Shown here piece after piece: positions 35,784-42,963 of a DNA stretch of 64,000 nt (the first letter of the stretch is position 1; each line of letters opens with the position of its first letter). Origin of the DNA: Fulvivirgaceae bacterium JP3-4. Its GTDB lineage: Bacteria; Bacteroidota; Bacteroidia; Cytophagales; Cyclobacteriaceae. Below the pieces are notes generated by a model that was given only the letters and a program-made list of their open reading frames with translations, searched no databases and had not been told where the DNA came from. Position numbers and translations under genes: made by a program. The stretch covers positions 1,798,001 through 1,862,000 of the forward strand of contig JARKND010000001.1 of assembly GCA_029309925.1 (NCBI GenBank), in the 5' to 3' direction.

Positions 35784-36415
35784 TAGCTAAGCAATACTTT
35801 TATTTTCTTTCTATAAAACGATTCAACCTGCATGATTTCTTCATAAAAGGCTCTTTTTTTTCTTTCGCTTACTGAAGACTGACTGATCCCGAGTTTTTTT
35901 GCAAGCTTGTTTTGCCTGATGTCCGGATTGTTGCTCAGTATCTTAACCAATTCCGCAGCTCCTCGTGTCCAGTTATCCATCGGGATGAGCGAAAGCCGCA
36001 TCAGAAGATTCATTTGTTCATCGAAGTCGGGCCATGGTGTTTTGATGGCGAGGTTTTGTTTTTCCTTCTTTAAGCCTTCAAGGCGGACACCGGAATTTAC
36101 AAAGGCTTCGCCATTTGACTCCGTTATTCGTGAGGCTTTAAAATCTTTCGTGCCAATGCCGATGGCCATGCGCACATCAAGATTCTTTACGCACTTAATC
36201 GTTGCCTTGATCCGGATCGCCTCCATGAAGGCCTCATCAGGTTTCGCTATTTCGACCTGAAAACTATCTCCGCGATAGATCTCCCAGAGTTCAGGGGAAG
36301 TGCGGTCGCTGGCAGAAAGCGTTTTCTTCAGCGGCACCAGCCATTGGTTTGAATTTTTCATACCACGCGACCTGATTAAATCACCAGTGATTACACTTGT
36401 CAGTTTCTTTGCCAT
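35783..36415 (-). CDS. SatD family protein with C-terminal HTH
   Basis: The start is set at the ATG at 36415 (210 residues, 'MAKKLTSVITGDLIRSRGM'); an upstream TTG at 36433 is less likely because it abuts the operator array. The first half has the SatD pattern 'VITGDLIRSR', 'EIYRGDSFQVEI' and 'RMAIGIGTKDF', resembling a nucleotide-cyclase-like alpha/beta fold. The last 60 residues form an HTH: 'QNKLAKKLGISQSSVSERKK', suited to DNA binding. Four near-perfect palindromes (36434-36561) sit directly upstream, so SatD may repress its own operon. It overlaps the DUF3307 gene by one base. The biochemical role of SatD is not established. Confidence 0.88.
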   Translation of the reverse strand: MAKKLTSVITGDLIRSRGMKNSNQWLVPLKKTLSASDRTSPELWEIYRGDSFQVEIAKPDEAFMEAIRIKATIKCVKNLDVRMAIGIGTKDFKASRITESNGEAFVNSGVRLEGLKKEKQNLAIKTPWPDFDEQMNLLMRLSLIPMDNWTRGAAELVKILSNNPDIRQNKLAKKLGISQSSVSERKKRAFYEEIMQVESFYRKKIKVLLS

Positions 36416-36433
36416 AATTTGGATGTAATTCAA

Positions 36434-36561
36434 ATATCGGGAAAAAACCCGATATATTAAAATATCGGGAAAAAACCCGATATGTTTCCTGTGGCGAGAG
36501 TATTTGTATAATTATCGGCAGAAAACCCGATAATCTAAGATATCGGGATAAAACCCGATAT
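36434..36561 (-). promoter_or_regulatory. Array of four ATATCGGG-N6-CCCGATAT palindromes (candidate SatD operators)
   Basis: Copy 1 is 36434-36455, copy 2 is 36462-36483 and copy 4 is 36540-36561. Each has 8-bp perfect arms ATATCGGG and CCCGATAT around an A-rich 6-bp spacer. Copy 3 (36511-36534) is ATTATCGG-N8-CCGATAAT. Centres are 28, 50 and 28 bp apart, so the array is two doublets of equal internal spacing. Copy 1 lies 19 bp before the satD ATG and overlaps GATATTTG, a near match to the TAnnTTTG -7 box. The divergent phosphoesterase gene starts 123 bp on the other side, so one array could control both. Confidence 0.8.
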
Positions 36562-36612
36562 TTTTCTGGCTGGGTTGCATCACGCTTGCAGCAGCGCCAT
36601 TCACCCACAAGA

Positions 36613-36631
36613 TTCACCATTTTCAGTGATG
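36613..36631 (+). promoter_or_regulatory. TCAC-N8-GTGA palindrome upstream of the phosphoesterase
   Basis: TTCACCATTTTCAGTGATG carries the symmetrical arms TCAC and GTGA. It matches the core of the two elements at 19713 and 22306 (ATCACYRTTTTCRGGGATG) at most positions and lies 53 bp before the phosphoesterase ATG. It may be a site for the same regulator. Confidence 0.35.
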
Positions 36632-36683
36632 CTTTTTATGTTTCGTATCATCAACTTGCTCAAATAAATTCCAGGGAATCTCT

Positions 36684-37727
36684 ATGAATCATGCTACGCG
36701 CAGACGCACCTTTGTTAAGCAAATCGCAGGAGCTACCGGACTCGCGCTGCTCGGGCCTTCGGCTACCTTTGCGGCCACCGCTGCGAAGAAGGGCGGATCC
36801 TTTTCCTTTGTTCATCTCACTGACATGCACGTCAGAAGAAAGCGCCAGGGACATCTCGGGTACGAGGCATGTGTATCTGATGTAAATAAGAATCATCCAA
36901 AAGCCGATTTTGTGCTTATGGGCGGAGACCTTGCCTTTGATGGGAATTATACAGCCAAGGATGAGTTTATCGACCAGATCGATCTTTACAAAAGCGTCTC
37001 TGACAAACTGAAGATGCCGTATTATAATTCGATTGGCAACCATGATGTTTTAGGCTGGAGTTCTCGGAGAAAGGTTGCAGCAGACGATCCCGACCTGGGC
37101 AAGAAGCTGATCATGGATAAACTTGGCATGAAGGAAAGCTATTACAGCTTCAATCATAAAGGATGGCACTTTGTGGTGCTCGATTCTATCCATCCGATTG
37201 AGACGGAGCATGGCATCAGTTATAAAGGACGTCTTGGCGAGCAGCAGCTTGAGTGGCTGAGGTTTGACCTTGGCAGGAATGCGGGTATGCCCACCGTTGT
37301 GATGACGCATATTGCTGCGTTCTGTCACCTGGGACAGATGAATGGCGATCCGAAGTTCAATCCATTTGGCCATATGGTGATTGAAGACACTGTAGCTTTC
37401 CGGACGATCATCGAGCGTCACAACGTAAAGGCCGTTTTGCAGGGCCATAGCCATGTGCCTGAAGACTTTTACTACAACGGAATCTGGTATATCACGAGTC
37501 AGTCCGTCAGCGCTGCCTGGTGGGGCGGCAACTGGAAGGGATTCAAGCCAGGATACAGCGTATTCCACACGGATGGCGAAAACCTGCGATGGGAGCGAAG
37601 AACTTTCGAATGGCAGCACCAGCTTGAGCCGGAGGACAATCTTGAACGGCAAAGGATCGCTGAGCGCGAGGCTTTCGACCGCCAGCAGGCGGAGTTGCGT
37701 TCGCAGGAGATCAGCGCAGGCCGATAG
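36684..37727 (+). CDS. Tat-exported calcineurin-like metallophosphoesterase
   Basis: The 347-residue protein opens with a twin-arginine signal: 'RRRTFVKQ' (residues 6-13), a hydrophobic core and an Ala-rich cleavage region near residue 33. All metal-binding blocks of the calcineurin fold are present: 'LTDMHV' (Asp47, His49), 'MGGDLAFDG' near 80, 'SIGNHDVLG' near 114, 'VMTHIA' and 'LQGHSHV'. Tat export fits a metalloenzyme folded with its ions in the cytoplasm. The C-terminal 40 residues are charged and helical ('EPEDNLERQRIAEREAFDRQ'). The gene is divergent from satD and convergent with the TIGR03915 gene (2-bp gap). Substrate unknown; related proteins hydrolyse phosphodiesters or nucleotides. 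Confidence 0.93.
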   Translation: MNHATRRRTFVKQIAGATGLALLGPSATFAATAAKKGGSFSFVHLTDMHVRRKRQGHLGYEACVSDVNKNHPKADFVLMGGDLAFDGNYTAKDEFIDQIDLYKSVSDKLKMPYYNSIGNHDVLGWSSRRKVAADDPDLGKKLIMDKLGMKESYYSFNHKGWHFVVLDSIHPIETEHGISYKGRLGEQQLEWLRFDLGRNAGMPTVVMTHIAAFCHLGQMNGDPKFNPFGHMVIEDTVAFRTIIERHNVKAVLQGHSHVPEDFYYNGIWYITSQSVSAAWWGGNWKGFKPGYSVFHTDGENLRWERRTFEWQHQLEPEDNLERQRIAEREAFDRQQAELRSQEISAGR

Positions 37728-37729
37728 CA

Positions 37730-38506
37730 TCACCATTCGCGTTTTTCGGTGAGATACCGCCAGTAACGGGTTGGGACATGTCGTACATGTAACTTCTGAT
37801 TCTTGCGCGAGCCGATGTTGACGCTGTGAAAGTAACCTTTCCACAATTTCTGGTACTCGATCTCTTCGTCATGGACAAGGTGGGCCGGAAGAAATTCTCC
37901 CTGCGCTTCATCAGCCAGATCAATCAGGACTTCCGAAACTTTGCGCGACTTGCAGTCATATTGCGCTCCGTACTTTCTTTTTCTGTCAAAGATAAGCCAA
38001 TCCTGATCGGCATACCGGTCTCTGAAATGACTCACGATCAATGGTAACACATTGAAGTCGGGAATAATACTGGCGAAATACAATCCGTCTTTTGTCCGCT
38101 GGAACCTTACAAAGGCCTCCATCCGGTGTTTCTCGCGATGAACTTTGTGTGCTATCTGTGACACTGCGAGAACAGCCGGATGTCCGATGTCGTTTTCGAT
38201 CTTGCCTTTGCTTGCAAAAGCATGCCGGATGAAATCGGAGAGTACCTGCTCGATCTGCGGTAGCTCGGACAAAAAGCTTTTATAGATCTCGTGACACTTT
38301 GTGCGAGACAGGTGTTTGTGCAGGCCACTCCACACGCGTGCAGCTTTGGTGGGATCGGTACCGATATCAATCGCTTCGCACAGTAACGAAGGATGATAGT
38401 GCTGCATTCTGACAATTGAAAAATTCGCGAGTTTGCGATCATACACTTCAAAAATGCATGACAAAAACCCGTCAAACGTTCCATCATAGCGAAGCAGAAC
38501 AGTCAT
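37730..38506 (-). CDS. TIGR03915 family DNA-metabolism protein (DUF4130)
   Basis: The 258-residue protein begins 'LLRYDGTFDGFLSCIFEVYD' (from residue 4), the characteristic start of TIGR03915/DUF4130 proteins, and continues with 'ARVWSGLHKHLS', 'HKVHREKHRMEAFVRFQRTK' and 'RYADQDWLIFDRKRKYG'. The family almost always accompanies a TIGR03916 radical SAM protein, and in other bacteria it is fused to a uracil-DNA-glycosylase-like domain, hence the tentative link to DNA repair. Here no glycosylase domain is present. Its start overlaps the radical SAM stop by 4 bp, so the two are translationally coupled. The reaction is unknown. Confidence 0.92.
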   Translation of the reverse strand: MTVLLRYDGTFDGFLSCIFEVYDRKLANFSIVRMQHYHPSLLCEAIDIGTDPTKAARVWSGLHKHLSRTKCHEIYKSFLSELPQIEQVLSDFIRHAFASKGKIENDIGHPAVLAVSQIAHKVHREKHRMEAFVRFQRTKDGLYFASIIPDFNVLPLIVSHFRDRYADQDWLIFDRKRKYGAQYDCKSRKVSEVLIDLADEAQGEFLPAHLVHDEEIEYQKLWKGYFHSVNIGSRKNQKLHVRHVPTRYWRYLTEKREW

Positions 38507-39759
38507 GCAAACAAAGGCAGTTGTTGAACATCGTTGATGGCATATTTGCTTTGTCCTGCCAGTGTATGCCGAAGTACAATCGGATCTACATCACGAGGGA
38601 AAGTATCCATACGGTCGCAGACAATAAAATGCTTTGCCTTGTTAAATGAAATTCCAAATCGTTTTAACTCATCCCAGCCCAGTCTTCTGAATTTGCGTGC
38701 CTTCACGATTTTCAGTGCGGATGAAACACCAACACCGGGCACGCGAAGAATTTGTTCATATGCGGCCGTATTGACATCGATGGGAAATGCATGTGGATTC
38801 CGCAGGGCCCAGGCTAACTTTGGATCGATATCAAGGTCAAGGTTGGGTCTTGACGGATCAATTATTTCATCGATGGAAAAATGATAGAATCGCATCAGCC
38901 AGTCTGCCTGATACAAACGATTTTCACGGATCAGTGGAACAGGCGTGCCGATCTGCGGGAGGCGGTTATCGCGGCTGATGGGAACATACCCGGAATAGTA
39001 GACTCGCTTGAGCGAAAATTTTCTGTATAACGAATCGGCTACGCGCATGATGTCAAAATCATTTTCCGGACTTGCTCCGACAACCATCTGGGTGCTTTGG
39101 CCTGCCGGGGCGAATGCCGGAAGTGCAGGCGAAAGTTTGCGTTCATTACTGACAGCTGAGATCTGCTCACTGAGGAAACCCATCGGCCGGACGATATCGT
39201 TGTGATTTTTTTCGGGGGCGAATTTTCTGAGACTTGATTCAGTAGGCATCTCAATGTTGACGCTGACACGATCTGCATATTGTGCAGCGTCCCGCATCAG
39301 GTCATCAGTGCAGCCCGGGATTGTTTTAATATGAATGTATCCGTTGAAGTTGTGTTCGGTCCGTAATTTTCGCGCAACACGCACCAGGCGCTCCATCGTG
39401 AAGTCGGCATTCTTAAAAATGCCAGAGCTGAGAAAGAGGCCCTCGATGTAGTTTCTCCGATAAAAATGGATGGTGAGATCAACTACCTCCTGTACGGTAA
39501 AGGCCGCGCGTTTTATGTCATTGCTTCTTCGTGATACGCAATAGAGACAATCGTAAATGCAATAATTGGTCAATAGTATTTTCAAGAGAGACACACAGCG
39601 TCCATCTTCTGTATAGGTATGACAGATCCCCGATGCAGTCGTATTTCCAATCCCCTTCGTCTTGTTTGACCGTTTACTGCCACTCGATGAACAAGAAACA
39701 TCATATTTTGCAGCATCGGCCAGAATTTCAAGTTTTTCCCTTACGCGATCCCAATTCAC
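38503..39759 (-). CDS. TIGR03916 putative DNA modification/repair radical SAM protein
   Basis: The start is a GTG at 39759, giving 'VNWDRVREKLEILADAAKYD', the usual family N-terminus; no ATG is suitably placed. The 418-residue enzyme has the radical SAM cluster motif Cys67-x3-Cys71-x2-Cys74 ('NYCIYDCLYC'), a conserved 'GLFLSSGIFKNADFTMERLV' block and a C-terminal helix-hairpin-helix ('RVPGVGVSSALKIVKARKF', about 345-363) that would bind DNA. It forms an operon with TIGR03915. The family is predicted to repair or modify DNA, but its lesion or product is not known. A palindrome AACTAAT-AGA-ATTAGTT 23 bp upstream may be its operator. Confidence 0.93.
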   Translation of the reverse strand: MNWDRVREKLEILADAAKYDVSCSSSGSKRSNKTKGIGNTTASGICHTYTEDGRCVSLLKILLTNYCIYDCLYCVSRRSNDIKRAAFTVQEVVDLTIHFYRRNYIEGLFLSSGIFKNADFTMERLVRVARKLRTEHNFNGYIHIKTIPGCTDDLMRDAAQYADRVSVNIEMPTESSLRKFAPEKNHNDIVRPMGFLSEQISAVSNERKLSPALPAFAPAGQSTQMVVGASPENDFDIMRVADSLYRKFSLKRVYYSGYVPISRDNRLPQIGTPVPLIRENRLYQADWLMRFYHFSIDEIIDPSRPNLDLDIDPKLAWALRNPHAFPIDVNTAAYEQILRVPGVGVSSALKIVKARKFRRLGWDELKRFGISFNKAKHFIVCDRMDTFPRDVDPIVLRHTLAGQSKYAINDVQQLPLFA

Positions 39760-39760
39760 A

Positions 39761-39799
39761 AACTAATATTGTTAGATTGTAAAACTAATAGAATTAGTT
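39761..39799 (-). promoter_or_regulatory. AACTAAT repeats upstream of the radical SAM operon
   Basis: AACTAAT occurs at 39761-39767 and again at 39783-39789, where it is mirrored by ATTAGTT (39793-39799) around AGA. The nearer half-site adjoins the GTG start. The repeats are 22 bp (two helical turns) apart, suggesting a repressor site for a possibly damage-inducible operon. Confidence 0.4.
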
Positions 39800-40025
39800 A
39801 TTATTTTTTGAAAGGTGCGGGTAATTTTTTTGATCTGCCGCTTCGATGATGGCGATCGCGTATGTACTTATATGATGTCCGCCTGTGTGCCGTGTTGTTT
39901 CCCGCGCCTGTTAAAGGAATTGCTATATTGGCAATGAAATTAGTCTCACACCCGTATCGCATGTAACTTCCCAATTACCTGCACCATTGTGATTTGATTA
40001 TTTTGACATTGGACTGTAACGCATT

Positions 40026-40706
40026 ATGGATTGGCAATCGCTGTTATTCGGAAAAGAAGAATCTGATTTTCTGCTTGAGACCGGACTCCGAACCATTGCA
40101 ATGTTTCTGGTGATCCTGGTGGGCTTGCGCATGCTGGGAAAACGCGGTATCCATCAGCTGTCTGTGTTTGAGCTTGGTGTTCTCATTGGCCTGGGATCTG
40201 CTGCAGGTGATCCGATGTTCTATAGCGATGTGGGTCTGCTTCCTTCGGTTGTTGTGTTTACAGTGGTGGTGCTGATGTACCGTGGAGTAACCTATCTCAT
40301 CAGTAATAACGACAAGATTGAAACGCTCATAGAAGGCCGGCCTACGTATGTTCTGAAGGATGGAAGGATGCTTGAAGCATTTAAAAAACAACCGCTGGCG
40401 AAAGACGAGCTCTTTGCGCGGCTTCGGCAAAATCACGTATATCACCTCGGGCAGCTTGAGACCGTCATTATTGAAAGTGATGGCGAGGTAAGCGTTTTTT
40501 TTGCGCCTGACGAGAAGGTAAAGGCAGGTTTGCCCGTCCTTCCGCATCTCCTGGATGAATGCGTGAAGAAGATCGATACACCAGGAACGTATTCGTGTTG
40601 TTCCTGCGGATACACAGCTGACAGTGGCGTTTCCTCAAAATATATTTGCAGTATGTGCCGGCATGATGAGTGTGTGAAATCGATCACCGGCCTGCGGATC
40701 AGATAA
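40026..40706 (+). CDS. DUF421 (YetF-like) membrane protein with C-terminal Zn-ribbon-like motif
   Basis: The 226-residue protein has three N-terminal membrane segments (about 17-90) containing 'GLRMLGKRGIHQLSVFELGV', the DUF421 core, then the cytoplasmic domain with 'GRPTYVLKDGRMLEAFKK' and 'LRQNHVYHLGQLETVIIESD'. Residues 190-215 carry a rubredoxin-like four-Cys set: 'CCSCG' and 'CSMCRHDEC', likely a zinc site. The function of DUF421 is not established. It is followed after 9 bp by the exonuclease gene on the same strand. The 266-bp upstream region contains no recognisable element apart from the AACTAAT repeats that face the other way. Confidence 0.88.
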   Translation: MDWQSLLFGKEESDFLLETGLRTIAMFLVILVGLRMLGKRGIHQLSVFELGVLIGLGSAAGDPMFYSDVGLLPSVVVFTVVVLMYRGVTYLISNNDKIETLIEGRPTYVLKDGRMLEAFKKQPLAKDELFARLRQNHVYHLGQLETVIIESDGEVSVFFAPDEKVKAGLPVLPHLLDECVKKIDTPGTYSCCSCGYTADSGVSSKYICSMCRHDECVKSITGLRIR

Positions 40707-40715
40707 CTTTTTAGA

Positions 40716-41546
40716 ATGATTATTCACCTGATTGACGGCACATATGAGCTCTTCCGCCAGTTCTATGGATTGCGGAGTTTCAACAAGGGGAAAGATAAGC
40801 CTTTCGGTGCAGCAGCAGGGGTCCTGCACAGCGTTCTGCAAATGATTGAAGAAGGTGCAACGCATATCGGTGTCGCCACCGATCATATTATTGAATCTTT
40901 TCGAAACGAACTGTGGCCTGGATATAAGACCGGAGCGGGGATCGAGCCTGTGCTCTGGCGCCAGTTCCACCCGCTGGAAGAGGCACTTGCGTCTATGGGT
41001 GTCGTTGTGTGGCCGATGACAGAGCTTGAGGCCGATGACGGTCTCGCATCAGCTGCACGGATTGCCGCAGCAGATTCGAGGGTCGCAAAAGTCTGCATCT
41101 GGACGCCTGACAAAGACCTGGCGCAATGCGTTCAGGGTGATCGCATCGTTCAGATTGACCGCAGAGCAAAAGTGATTCGCGATGAGGCTGGTGTGAAGAA
41201 AAAGTTTGGTGTGCCTCCTTCTTTGATCCCGGATTTTCTTGCGCTCGTTGGCGATAGTGCCGATGGTTATCCCGGAATCGCGGGAATAGGGAACGTGGGT
41301 GCTGCGCGGCTTCTCAATGAGTATGGACCAATTGAGAAGTTCCCTGAAAAGGTTTTGGGTTCGAAAAGAGAAATGGCTTTGCTGTTCAAGACGCTGGCGA
41401 CACTTCGGACCGATGCGCGGCTATTTAAGAAAGCAGAGCAGCTCCGTTGGCGAGGGCCCACACCGGCATTCAGTAATATCGCAAAAAAGATGGATGATTT
41501 ACGCCTTGTGGAGAGGGCTGCTGCGGCAGCAAAATTAATTCAGTGA
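40716..41546 (+). CDS. 5'-3' exonuclease / flap-endonuclease-like nuclease
   Basis: The 276-residue protein is the stand-alone homologue of the DNA polymerase I 5'-nuclease domain. It begins with the metal-binding 'IHLIDGTYELFRQFYG', continues with 'GVATDHIIESFRNELWPGYK', the acidic cluster 'ELEADDGLASAA' and 'IWTPDKDLAQCV', and then the helix-3-turn-helix DNA-binding stretch 'DFLALVGDSADGYPGIAGIG'. These are the catalytic Asp residues and H3TH of the FEN family. It should remove RNA primers or flaps in repair and replication. It is co-transcribed with DUF421 (9-bp gap), an unexplained pairing. Length is typical of the stand-alone enzymes. Confidence 0.92.
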   Translation: MIIHLIDGTYELFRQFYGLRSFNKGKDKPFGAAAGVLHSVLQMIEEGATHIGVATDHIIESFRNELWPGYKTGAGIEPVLWRQFHPLEEALASMGVVVWPMTELEADDGLASAARIAAADSRVAKVCIWTPDKDLAQCVQGDRIVQIDRRAKVIRDEAGVKKKFGVPPSLIPDFLALVGDSADGYPGIAGIGNVGAARLLNEYGPIEKFPEKVLGSKREMALLFKTLATLRTDARLFKKAEQLRWRGPTPAFSNIAKKMDDLRLVERAAAAAKLIQ

Positions 41547-41703
41547 TCAATCTTTCTTGAAAAGTGTAGAATATTTCACACGTCACCTGATTGTTGACGC
41601 TTTATCCAGCAGCCATGCCGTTGCATATTTCGTTTTATCATATACGATAATGATTTTTTGGTTAATTGCCCTCTGTTGAATATCATTGCGGAAATTTTAA
41701 ATC

Positions 41704-42351
41704 ATGTTAGTTAATCAGGAACCACTCATTGAACGCGTTTTAAGTGCAGACGAGCAAAAGCGATTGTCGCCAGACGATGTTTTGAAAAGCCTCATCGATG
41801 GAAACAGGCGATTTGTGGCAGGTACACTGACATTGCGCGATCACTCCAAACAAATCCGCGCGGCTGTAAATGGGCAGTTTCCAAAAGCTATTATACTCTC
41901 TTGTATTGATTCACGTGTTCCCGTTGAAGATGTCTTTGATAAGGGGATCGGAGATCTTTTTGTAGCCCGCGTTGCCGGAAATATTGTCAACGAAGACATT
42001 CTCGGTTCGATGGAGTTCAGCTGTAAAATTGCAGGCGCGAAGCTCGTGCTTGTAATAGGTCATGAATATTGCGGGGCCATAAAGGGTGCTATAGACAACG
42101 TGAAACTAGGCAATCTTTCTACGTTGTTAGGAAAGATCCGGCCCGCTATTGACAAGTGCAGCCATTTTCATGGCGATAAATCAGCCAAGAATCCCGAGTT
42201 TGTCGACCTGGTAATCCGTGAAAACGTGAAGTTAACGGTGGAGGCGATTCGTTCTCAAAGCGAGGTGCTGCGTGACATGGAAAAGAATGGTGAGATCAAG
42301 ATTGTCGGATCTTACTATGACATGGATACCGGTCTCGTAACTATTCTGTAA
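41704..42351 (+). CDS. Beta-class carbonic anhydrase
   Basis: The 215-residue protein has the full beta-carbonic-anhydrase zinc site: Cys67-x-Asp69-x-Arg71 in 'ILSCIDSRVP', His120 and Cys123 in 'VIGHEYCGAIKG'. The 'ARVAGNIVNEDILGSMEFS' block is also conserved. It interconverts CO2 and bicarbonate in the cytoplasm, supplying bicarbonate for carboxylations and pH control. The N-terminal 25 residues include 'LSPDDVLKSLIDGNRRFVAG', the common family start. It is monocistronic as far as can be seen; the upstream 157 bp contain an A/T-rich stretch with a weak TTATC-N6-GATAA palindrome and no clear operator. Confidence 0.95.
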   Translation: MLVNQEPLIERVLSADEQKRLSPDDVLKSLIDGNRRFVAGTLTLRDHSKQIRAAVNGQFPKAIILSCIDSRVPVEDVFDKGIGDLFVARVAGNIVNEDILGSMEFSCKIAGAKLVLVIGHEYCGAIKGAIDNVKLGNLSTLLGKIRPAIDKCSHFHGDKSAKNPEFVDLVIRENVKLTVEAIRSQSEVLRDMEKNGEIKIVGSYYDMDTGLVTIL

Positions 42352-42435
42352 AATCTTCAGGTAACAGCTGAACGGCTCGGATGCCCTGACCGTCATTCGC
42401 TTTGGCAGCATGTTTCTTTCAGACTTTGTTTATAT

Positions 42436-42451
42436 CTTAGTTTAAACTAAG
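42436..42451 (+). promoter_or_regulatory. Perfect 16-bp palindrome CTTAGTTTAAACTAAG before the DUF4440-like gene
   Basis: CTTAGTTTAAACTAAG ends 3 bp before the ATG at 42455. It could be an operator or could form an mRNA hairpin that covers the ribosome-binding region. Its half-site resembles the AACTAAT repeats at 39761 but is not the same. Confidence 0.45.
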
Positions 42452-42454
42452 TCT

Positions 42455-42916
42455 ATGCGCCTCGCAACACTCATTATTGTTCTCGCCTCATCTCTCCAAT
42501 GTGCGAATGCACAAACGCCTGCAACTGTTGAAAAGGAAGTGAAACTGATGCTCGATAATTATTTTGCCGACATCAGGAGGGAAGGGCTGATGGCGGAAAT
42601 GAAGTATCTGGATACCTCAGCTGATTTCTTCTGGGTTCCGCCAGGCTACAACCACGCGTTATCGCGCGACTCAGTTGTTCTTATCATTACGAACTATGCA
42701 CCAAAGGTAAAGCTCACGGACAACAGTTTTGAAACGCTGCGCATCATTCCACTGACTGACAATCTTGCGACCTATACCGGTAGAGTGAAATCCCGTGTCA
42801 TCGATTTCGAGGGCAAAGAGCGAATCCACATCCTCGTAGAAACTGCAGTAGTAGTAAGGCGCAAGGACGGATGGAAACTGCTGAGTGGTCAGACATCGGT
42901 GGTAAGAACCCGTTGA
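42455..42916 (+). CDS. Secreted NTF2-like (DUF4440/SnoaL-type) protein
   Basis: The 153-residue protein has a signal peptide (MRLATLIIVLASSLQCANA) and a domain of about 130 residues with the alternating helix and strand pattern of the NTF2-like cone: 'KEVKLMLDNYFADIRREG', 'KYLDTSADFFWVPPGYNHAL', 'ATYTGRVKSRVIDFEGKE' and the terminal 'VVVRRKDGWKLLSGQTSVVR'. Such domains bind small ligands or act as simple enzymes; no catalytic residue set is clear. The final 'DGWKLLSGQTS' is typical of DUF4440 members. The GH5 gene starts 47 bp later (42964), so co-transcription is likely. The family call is moderate. Confidence 0.75.
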   Translation: MRLATLIIVLASSLQCANAQTPATVEKEVKLMLDNYFADIRREGLMAEMKYLDTSADFFWVPPGYNHALSRDSVVLIITNYAPKVKLTDNSFETLRIIPLTDNLATYTGRVKSRVIDFEGKERIHILVETAVVVRRKDGWKLLSGQTSVVRTR

Positions 42917-42963
42917 TCCGTCTGTGCCGAAAATCATTTTGTTATCTTCTAAAAAACAATAAG

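Noticed and set aside
36434-36561. Repeat array as a CRISPR
   Set aside because: The repeats are palindromes of 22-24 bp, intervals are 6, 27 and 5 bp rather than regular spacers, and no cas gene is near.
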